In this document: in pieces, positions 58,470 through 64,000 of the stretch
How positions within the stretch are numbered: position 1 is the first letter of the stretch
Layout: each line of letters opens with the position of its first letter
From: Flavobacterium caseinilyticum
GTDB taxonomy: Bacteria; Bacteroidota; Bacteroidia; Flavobacteriales; Flavobacteriaceae
Reading direction: 5' to 3'
Assembly: GCF_004349085.1 (NCBI RefSeq)
Contig: NZ_SMFM01000002.1
Span: 798,012-862,011 of the forward strand
DNA: 64,000 nt
Program-made: the position numbers and the translations under genes
Notes under the pieces: generated by a model
The model's database searches: none
Told to the model about the DNA's origin: nothing
Seen by the model: only the letters and a program-made list of their open reading frames with translations

Positions 58470-59924
58470 ATGGGAAAGATAGGAGGATTTAAAGAATATA
58501 ATAGAACTGACGAAAGTAATATAGTTGTTGAAGAACGTGTTTCAAATTACAATGAATTCACAATTACATTACCTAAAGATAAAATCAAAGAACAAGGATC
58601 CAGATGTATGGATTGTGGGATTCCATTTTGCCACAGTGCCTGCCCATTAGGGAATTTAATACCCGATTTTAATGACATGGTGCATCAGGAAGAATGGGAA
58701 AGTGCCTTGGAAATACTACAATCAACCAATAACTTTCCAGAATTCACAGGTCGTTTATGTCCGGCTCCATGTGAAAAATCATGTGTGTTAGGAATTATAA
58801 GCGAGCCAGTAGCTATCGAAAATATTGAAAAAAATATTATCGAAAGAGGTTTTGCTGAAGGTTGGATAAAACCACAACCACCAGAAGTTAGAACAGGAAA
58901 AACAGTGGCTGTAATAGGTTCTGGTCCTGCTGGTTTAGCGGCTGCACAACAATTAAATCGTGCTGGACATTATGTTACTGTTTTTGAAAGAGACAATGCC
59001 ATTGGTGGATTATTACGTTACGGAATTCCAAATTTCAAATTAGAAAAAGGGATTATCGACAGACGCGTTGCTGTTTTAGAAGCTGAAGGAATTACTTTTA
59101 AAACAAATGTAAATGTTGGTGTAAACTATAGTGTTGAAGAATTGAACGCTTTTGATTCTATCGTATTATGTGGTGGCGCAACCGAACGAAGAAGTTTACC
59201 AACCAAAGGAATAGAAAGTAAGGGAGTTGTTCAAGCAATGACTTTCTTGACACAACAAACTAAATCGCTATATGGCGAAGTAGTTTCTGACCAAATAATG
59301 GCGACCGGTAAAGATGTGATCGTTATTGGTGGTGGAGACACCGGTTCTGATTGTGTGGGAACATCAAACAGACATGGAGCCAAATCGGTTACTAATTTTG
59401 AAATTTTACCAAAACCACCAGTTGGAAGAAGTGAAACTACTCCTTGGCCATTTTGGCCATTGCAATTAAAAACTTCCTCTTCACATGAAGAAGGTTGTAA
59501 TAGAAACTGGTTAATCAACACCAAAGAATTCATTTCTAATGATAAAGGAGAACTTGTAGGTTTAAAAACCGTTGAAGTAGCCTGGAAAATGACACCGGGA
59601 CAAAGACCTGAACTGATAGAAAAAGAAGGTTCAGAAAAAATATGGCCTTGTGATTTAGCTTTATTGGCACTTGGATTTACAGGTCCTGAAAAAACATTGA
59701 GCGATCAATTAGGATTAGAAATTGATATGAGAAGCAATTATAAAGCGACTAATTATCAGACGAATGTTCCTCATATTTTTACTGCGGGTGACATGCGAAG
59801 AGGACAATCATTAATTGTATGGGCAATATCTGAGGGTCGTGAAGCTGCCAGAGAAGTCGATAAATACTTAATGGGTTATACCAATTTACCTACCAAAGGA
59901 AATGGCGATTTACCCAACTTGTAG
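58470..59924 (+). CDS. gltD: Glutamate synthase (NADPH), small subunit
   Basis: A 484-residue FAD/iron-sulphur flavoprotein that passes electrons from NADPH to GltB. Cluster-binding Cys motifs CMDCGIPFCHSACPLGN and CPAPCEKSC open the protein. FAD binds at VAVIGSGPAGLAAAQQLNRA, NADPH at VIGGGDTGSDCVGTSNRHG, and FTAGDMRRGQSLIVWAISEG closes the fold. It is translationally adjacent to gltB (two-base gap) and followed by a terminator, so gltBD is a clean two-gene operon. Confidence 0.98.
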   Translation: MGKIGGFKEYNRTDESNIVVEERVSNYNEFTITLPKDKIKEQGSRCMDCGIPFCHSACPLGNLIPDFNDMVHQEEWESALEILQSTNNFPEFTGRLCPAPCEKSCVLGIISEPVAIENIEKNIIERGFAEGWIKPQPPEVRTGKTVAVIGSGPAGLAAAQQLNRAGHYVTVFERDNAIGGLLRYGIPNFKLEKGIIDRRVAVLEAEGITFKTNVNVGVNYSVEELNAFDSIVLCGGATERRSLPTKGIESKGVVQAMTFLTQQTKSLYGEVVSDQIMATGKDVIVIGGGDTGSDCVGTSNRHGAKSVTNFEILPKPPVGRSETTPWPFWPLQLKTSSSHEEGCNRNWLINTKEFISNDKGELVGLKTVEVAWKMTPGQRPELIEKEGSEKIWPCDLALLALGFTGPEKTLSDQLGLEIDMRSNYKATNYQTNVPHIFTAGDMRRGQSLIVWAISEGREAAREVDKYLMGYTNLPTKGNGDLPNL

Positions 59925-59942
59925 TTCTAAATAACATTTTAC

Positions 59943-59980
59943 AACCCTTGCTGAAAAAATTTGTCAAGGGTTATTTTTTT
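59943..59980 (+). terminator. gltBD operon terminator
   Basis: AACCCTTG pairs with CAAGGGTT across 14 bases, followed by an A then a T-run. Confidence 0.85.
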
Positions 59981-60048
59981 TATAAAATTTCAAATAAATG
60001 TTTAATTTATAACTTTTTGTTAGAATTTGTTAGAATTCATTCATTAGC

Positions 60049-60079
60049 TTGTGGGACTAAATAAAGAGTAATAAATTTG
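60049..60079 (+). promoter_or_regulatory. lysA promoter
   Basis: TTG (60049-60051), a 20-base spacer and TAAATTTG (60072-60079), 16 bases before the ATG. Confidence 0.7.
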
Positions 60080-60095
60080 CTCAAAATTAATAATC

Positions 60096-61316
60096 ATGCA
60101 ATCAAAAGACTTAGTACAATTAGCAGAACAATTTGGCAGTCCATTATACGTTTACGATGCCGAAAAAATACAATCTCAATACAGTAGATTAACTAAAGCT
60201 TTTTCAAAGGTAGAAAAGTTGCGTATCAATTATGCAATGAAGGCTTTGTCGAATGTTGCTATACTTCAGTTATTGAAAGAAATGGGATCAGGATTAGATA
60301 CTGTTTCCATTCAAGAAGTATTATTAGGACTGCATGCAGGGTATGAACCAGAAAAAATATTTTATACTCCAAATGGTGTTTCTCTTGAAGAAATTGAGGA
60401 AGTAAATGCAATGGGAGTTCAAATTAATATTGATAATTTATCCATATTAGAGCAATTTGGAACAAAACATCCAAATGTTCCTGTATGTATCCGAATAAAT
60501 CCGCATGTAATGGCAGGTGGAAATGCTAATATATCTGTTGGTCATATTGATAGTAAATTTGGTATTTCTGTACACCAATTACCTCATTTGGTTCGTATTG
60601 TTGAAAATACAAAAATGAACATTGTGGGTATTCACATGCACACAGGTTCCGACATTTTGGATATCGAAGTATTTTTATATGCTGCTGAAATATTATTTGA
60701 TGCCGCCAGAAACTTCAAAAACCTTGAATTCCTAGACTTCGGAAGTGGATTTAAAGTGCCTTATAAAAAAGACGATATCGAAACTGATATTGAAGAATTA
60801 GGTAAAAAACTATCAAAAAGATTCAATGCCTTTTGTACCGAATACGGAAAAGAATTAACCTTAATATTTGAACCAGGAAAATTTTTAGTAAGTGAAGCAG
60901 GTTTCTTTTTGGCTAAAGTAAATGTCGTTAAACAAACTACTTCAACAGTTTTTGCGGGAATAGACAGTGGTTTTAATCATTTGATTAGACCAATGTTTTA
61001 CGGTTCACAACATCATATCGAAAACATTTCACATCCAAAAGGGAAAGAACGTTTCTACTCCGTTGTAGGATATATTTGTGAAACCGATACTTTTGCTAAT
61101 AACAGAAAAATTGCAGAAATAAAAGAAGGTGATATTTTATCTTTTAGAAATGCAGGAGCATACTGTTTCTCTATGGCTTCCAATTATAACTCGAGATACA
61201 AGCCCGCTGAAGTTTTATGGATGAACGGGGAAGGGCATTTAATCAGAGCACATGAAACCTTTGAAGATATTCTTAAAAATCAAATTATGTTGCCTTCAGC
61301 ACTGGCAACAGTATAA
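60096..61316 (+). CDS. lysA: Diaminopimelate decarboxylase
   Basis: A 406-residue PLP enzyme (alanine racemase-like barrel plus C-terminal beta domain) that makes lysine from meso-diaminopimelate. Lys49 in INYAMKALSN forms the Schiff base. SKFGI, GIHMHTGSDI, EFLDFGSGFKVPY and LIFEPGKFLVSEAG are barrel motifs. ICETDTFANN supplies the active-site Cys from the partner subunit, and FRNAGAYCFSMASNYNSR is the C-terminal signature. It is the last lysine step and competes with peptidoglycan synthesis for its substrate. It is transcribed alone. Confidence 0.95.
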   Translation: MQSKDLVQLAEQFGSPLYVYDAEKIQSQYSRLTKAFSKVEKLRINYAMKALSNVAILQLLKEMGSGLDTVSIQEVLLGLHAGYEPEKIFYTPNGVSLEEIEEVNAMGVQINIDNLSILEQFGTKHPNVPVCIRINPHVMAGGNANISVGHIDSKFGISVHQLPHLVRIVENTKMNIVGIHMHTGSDILDIEVFLYAAEILFDAARNFKNLEFLDFGSGFKVPYKKDDIETDIEELGKKLSKRFNAFCTEYGKELTLIFEPGKFLVSEAGFFLAKVNVVKQTTSTVFAGIDSGFNHLIRPMFYGSQHHIENISHPKGKERFYSVVGYICETDTFANNRKIAEIKEGDILSFRNAGAYCFSMASNYNSRYKPAEVLWMNGEGHLIRAHETFEDILKNQIMLPSALATV

Positions 61317-61321
61317 AATAC

Positions 61322-61361
61322 AAATCCCGTCTCAATTTTAATGAGACGGGATTTTTTTTTT
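61322..61361. terminator. lysA terminator
   Basis: AATCCCGTCTCA pairs with TGAGACGGGATT, followed by about ten T residues. It lies between convergent genes and is much stronger on the lysA side. Confidence 0.9.
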
Positions 61362-61387
61362 GGTTAAAAAACAATTAAGACCACTTT

Positions 61388-63004
61388 CTATTGCTTATCT
61401 AAAAGTGTTTCTAACAATTCAGATTCTGTTCCATTAGGAAATGGAATTTTCAACATTTGTGAGAGCGTCGGTGCTATTTGAGTAATATATTTTTTAGTAT
61501 ATAGTTCTCCTTTAGGAACATGCCATCCGTAAAAAAGTAACGGAACATGCGTATCATAACTATTAGGAGATCCATGTGTAGTTCCTGTTGACTGATATTG
61601 CAGATAACCTGTTTTATCAAGGATTACTATATCTCCATTTTGTTTAGGATCATAACCCTTAGCAATAAAACTTAAAAAATAATCTTCCCCAGAAGATGCT
61701 AGGATTTCTTCTTCGGTATACACTCTTTTAACTTGTTCTTGAGTCATCAAAAAGTCCTTAAAACTTTGCTTCACTTTCGCCAATTCTAAACCTTTTTGCT
61801 TAATAATTTCTTTATTAAAAAAAAGATTGAAATTAGAATAATCCAATATCAAATCTGAACCAAAGATTTCATTCGAATGTTTTTTTAATGCCTCAACAAT
61901 ATCTTTAGAAGGAATATTTTTCACATTGTATTTATTATCTTTAAGATAATTTGGATTTTCAGCACCAGCATGATCAGCAGTCAGAAAAAGCAAGTAATTA
62001 TCTTTTCCAACTGTTTTGTCTAAATAGTTTATAAAAGTAGCCAAAGTTTGATCTAAACGTAAGTAAGTATCCTGCAACTCCATAGAACGAGGTCCAAAAG
62101 TATGTCCTACATAATCAGTGGAAGAAAAGCTAACAGTCAAAAAATCAGTAACATCATCTTTTCCTAAATCTTCTTTTTCTATAGCTTTCATGGCTAACTC
62201 AGCCAATATATCATTCCCAAAAGGGGTGGTTCGTAAAACATCCGCTCCTTTTTCTTTATATATTTTACTCAAATCATACGGGAAAACTGGTGCATTACCT
62301 TTATCTAATTTTCCTTCATAAGGATTGTCATCTACAAGACTTTCATTATAAGTAGCAACCGGTTTCAATAAATCCCAACCTTTATTGATGTAATTCATGT
62401 AGCGTTTTTCTTGATTAAACTCGTTTACCCAATCAGGTAATACTGAACCATAAAAAGTACTTGATATAAAAGACCCAGTTTTACTGTACCAAAAAGCCCA
62501 GTTGGCAAAATGACCTGCTGGCAAAATTGCACCACGATCCTTAATACTCATACCTATAACTTTACCTTTAAAATTTGTAGCCATACGTAATTCATCTGTA
62601 ATGGTCGTACTTAATAAATTTTTAGGGGACATTGCACCTTCTTTTTCTGTACCGTCACCTACTGTTTTTACAGAAGCATCATCGGTACAATACATATCTT
62701 TTCCGGTTGCTTTATTAAACCAATCATTCCCTACAATACCATGAGTAGACGGTGTAGTTCCAGTATAAATACTGGCATGACCAGGTGCAGTATATGTTGG
62801 CATAAAATTATAATGCATGTTGTGAAAAGTGTACCCATTTTTCATCAATCTCTTAAATCCATTTGACGAAAAATCATCTGAAAAACGATATAAATATTCC
62901 ATTTTCATTTGATCCACTACTATCCCTACTACTAATTTAGGTCGTTGTTGCGCTTGTGACATTAAATAACTGATGAAGGTCAAAAACAAAATAATTTTTT
63001 TCAT
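61388..63004 (-). CDS. PafA-like alkaline phosphatase, alkaline phosphatase superfamily
   Basis: A 538-residue exported protein. The signal peptide (to about residue 19) precedes KLVVGIVVDQMKMEYL, whose Asp is a metal ligand. The nucleophile is most likely Thr72 in PTYTAPGH, with Asn94 in GIVGNDW. SIKDRGAILPAGH supplies the Lys-x-Arg pair seen in PafA, and TADHAGAE and GTTHGSPNSYDTHVP carry further metal ligands. PafA is the phosphate-insensitive alkaline phosphatase of Bacteroidota and acts in the periplasm to release phosphate. No Pho-box could be recognised. Confidence 0.88.
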   Translation of the reverse strand: MKKIILFLTFISYLMSQAQQRPKLVVGIVVDQMKMEYLYRFSDDFSSNGFKRLMKNGYTFHNMHYNFMPTYTAPGHASIYTGTTPSTHGIVGNDWFNKATGKDMYCTDDASVKTVGDGTEKEGAMSPKNLLSTTITDELRMATNFKGKVIGMSIKDRGAILPAGHFANWAFWYSKTGSFISSTFYGSVLPDWVNEFNQEKRYMNYINKGWDLLKPVATYNESLVDDNPYEGKLDKGNAPVFPYDLSKIYKEKGADVLRTTPFGNDILAELAMKAIEKEDLGKDDVTDFLTVSFSSTDYVGHTFGPRSMELQDTYLRLDQTLATFINYLDKTVGKDNYLLFLTADHAGAENPNYLKDNKYNVKNIPSKDIVEALKKHSNEIFGSDLILDYSNFNLFFNKEIIKQKGLELAKVKQSFKDFLMTQEQVKRVYTEEEILASSGEDYFLSFIAKGYDPKQNGDIVILDKTGYLQYQSTGTTHGSPNSYDTHVPLLFYGWHVPKGELYTKKYITQIAPTLSQMLKIPFPNGTESELLETLLDKQ

Positions 63005-63447
63005 ATTATACTTTTATAATTAAAACAAAAATACAACATCTAGATTGAAAAGGCATTGCAAAAAATAAGCATCTACATAATATTAATCTACTCTTAACAT
63101 CTGTAGCTGTAAATTTTATAAGTTGATAAAAAATAATATTCTCCTCTATAAAGAATTACCAAACCTTATTAAACTATTTTGATAAAAGAAGTACAAATAC
63201 TTGCACAGAATCACTTAATACCTTGATAAAAACGTTCAGATCTCAATTCAGAGGCGACAGAAATATAGATTTTTTTCTTATTTAGACAAACTATTATTGA
63301 TACTTAATTTGTACTGCTCCACAACTTTTGGGACTAACCCTCAAGTATTTACAATTTATTTAGTGACAACAACATATTTCACCAAAGATGTCGGATTGCT
63401 CATGATTAATACCAAAAACCGGCCACAAACTAGCATATGGTATATAA
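63005..63447. other. Gene-free AT-rich spacer between the phosphatase gene and the rRNA operon end
   Basis: A 61-codon frame at 63297-63482 runs into the rRNA terminator and has no domain signal, so it is not called. There is no consensus promoter close to the phosphatase start and no repeat stands out. Confidence 0.5.
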
Positions 63448-63480
63448 CAAAAAATCCCCATCAAATAAATGATGAGGATT
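63448..63480 (-). terminator. rRNA operon terminator
   Basis: On the minus strand, AATCCTCATCA pairs with TGATGGGGATT across about six bases and is followed by TTTT, 30 bases beyond the end of the 5S gene. Confidence 0.75.
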
Positions 63481-63488
63481 AAATAGAT

Positions 63489-63505
63489 CCTGAAATAAAT
63501 TCAGG
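63489..63505. repeat. CCTGAA/TTCAGG hairpin, copy 1 (downstream of 5S)
   Basis: CCTGAA, ATAAA loop, TTCAGG, followed by ATAAA. An identical hairpin lies at 63729-63745, on the other side of the 5S gene. The pair may be RNA processing sites or a small dispersed palindrome. Confidence 0.6.
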
Positions 63506-63511
63506 ATAAAG

Positions 63512-63620
63512 AAAGGCGACGACATACTCTCCCACATAACTGCAGTACCATCTGCGCAGGCGGGCTTAACTACTCTGTTCGGGATGGGAAGAGGTGAGCC
63601 CCGCCGCAATAACCACCTTA
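63512..63620 (-). rRNA. rrf: 5S ribosomal RNA
   Basis: About 109 bases. The minus strand contains GGGGCTCACCTCTTCCCATC, CCGAACAGAGTAGTTAAGCC, the loop E region GATGGTACTGCAGTTATGTG and GGGAGAGTATGTCG. These are conserved 5S loop B/C and loop E sequences. The ends AAGG and CCTTT pair to close helix I. It lies about 165 bases downstream of the 23S gene. Confidence 0.92.
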
Positions 63621-63728
63621 AGAGGTTATAATTGCTTTGGGCAATTACTGTAATGTTGTTTATACTTCTACAAACATCAATCACATAATATCTTAACATA
63701 TTGAGATAAAGAAAAAAGTATTAAAGTT

Positions 63729-63745
63729 CCTGAAATAAATTCAGG
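63729..63745. repeat. CCTGAA/TTCAGG hairpin, copy 2 (between 23S and 5S)
   Basis: Identical over 22 bases (including the following ATAAA) to the copy at 63489-63510. The two bracket the 5S gene in direct orientation. Confidence 0.6.
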
Positions 63746-63760
63746 ATAAAAGAAAGTTTC

Positions 63761-63784
63761 TTCCTGCCGATTGCTCGGCAGGAA
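63761..63784. other. GC-rich hairpin at the 23S rRNA 3' end
   Basis: TTCCTGCCG pairs with CGGCAGGAA around a six-base loop, immediately downstream of the 23S 3' end. It is probably a processing or spacer stem. Confidence 0.55.
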
Positions 63785-63785
63785 A

Positions 63786-64000
63786 AGCGTACATAAGCTT
63801 ACGGGTTATTAGTACTACTCGACTATGACATTACTGCCTTTACATCTATAGCCTATCAACGTGGTCATCTCCCACGACCCTTAAAAGAAATCTCATCTTG
63901 TGGTGGGTTTCGCGCTTATATGCTTTCAGCGCTTATCCCTTCCAAACGTAGCTACTCTGCGATGCCACTGGCGTGACAACAGATACACTAGAGGTTTGTC
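63786..64000 (-). rRNA. rrl: 23S ribosomal RNA, 3' end (partial, runs off the window)
   Basis: The minus-strand sequence is the 3' end of 23S rRNA: GACCACGTTGATAGGCTATA and AGTACTACTAATAACCCG are typical of the last helices of domain VI. The gene continues beyond the right edge. The exact 3' end is estimated from the position of the spacer hairpin. Confidence 0.92.

Noticed and set aside
63297..63482. 61-codon frame beside the rRNA operon
   Set aside because: It overlaps the rRNA terminator hairpin and has no recognisable content.

Overview
The window looks like chromosome of a Flavobacterium-like member of the Bacteroidota. The signs are low GC, promoters with the Bacteroidota -7 element TAnnTTTG, absence of Shine-Dalgarno sequences, carboxypeptidase-regulatory-like TonB-dependent receptors, a TonB receptor/DUF4249 lipoprotein pair, a DUF5723 protein, a PUR-like DUF3276 protein and a monomeric isocitrate dehydrogenase. 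The genus is an inference from gene content, not from a phylogeny.

Layout. 0.1-9 kb: a KefF-like/KefC-like potassium efflux pair, guaB, a P2-type cation ATPase, and a DUF5723/lipoprotein pair. 9-18.7 kb: HMG-CoA lyase, a SatD-like/DUF3307 operon behind a three-copy 28-bp-period operator, pyrD, a coiled-coil gene broken by an in-frame TAG, pepT, a YdeI-like gene, a lysine-rich histone-H1-like protein, yajC, nusB and leucine dehydrogenase. 18.8-26 kb: an ABC exporter half, DUF3276, a sulfurtransferase, an orphan membrane protein, a CsaA-like protein, an alpha/beta hydrolase and a cyclophilin-FKBP fusion. 26-30.5 kb is the only clearly accessory stretch: an NTR/TIMP-like secreted protein, two small unknown genes and a fused AAA ATPase-DUF4435 (TOPRIM-like) gene. 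The last three lie between two 102-bp direct repeats, and the ATPase gene has cassette-like inverted boundaries. 30.5-45 kb: trmD, rplS with a structured leader, icd, a TonB receptor/DUF4249 pair, thiamine pyrophosphokinase, rlmF, a second TonB receptor and uvrB. 45-53.5 kb: an unknown envelope protein, a TerB-like protein, an esterase, a dipeptide epimerase, DUF1456, an NAD(P)-binding protein, a small secreted protein, SelO and sucC. 54-63 kb: gltB-gltD, lysA and a PafA-like phosphatase. The right edge holds the end of an rRNA operon on the minus strand (23S 3' end and 5S).

How it works together. Most of the window is housekeeping: purine and pyrimidine synthesis, nitrogen assimilation, lysine and wall precursor synthesis, TCA steps, translation and repair, plus outer-membrane uptake. 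The accessory stretch at 27-30.4 kb is the best candidate for an immunity-type module. Its ATPase plus TOPRIM-like architecture resembles PARIS and OLD-family defence proteins, and it is bracketed by structured repeats. A third member of the same repeat family, with conserved ends but an entirely different and longer central hairpin, lies at 37.6 kb. This points to a family of structured elements with swappable cores.
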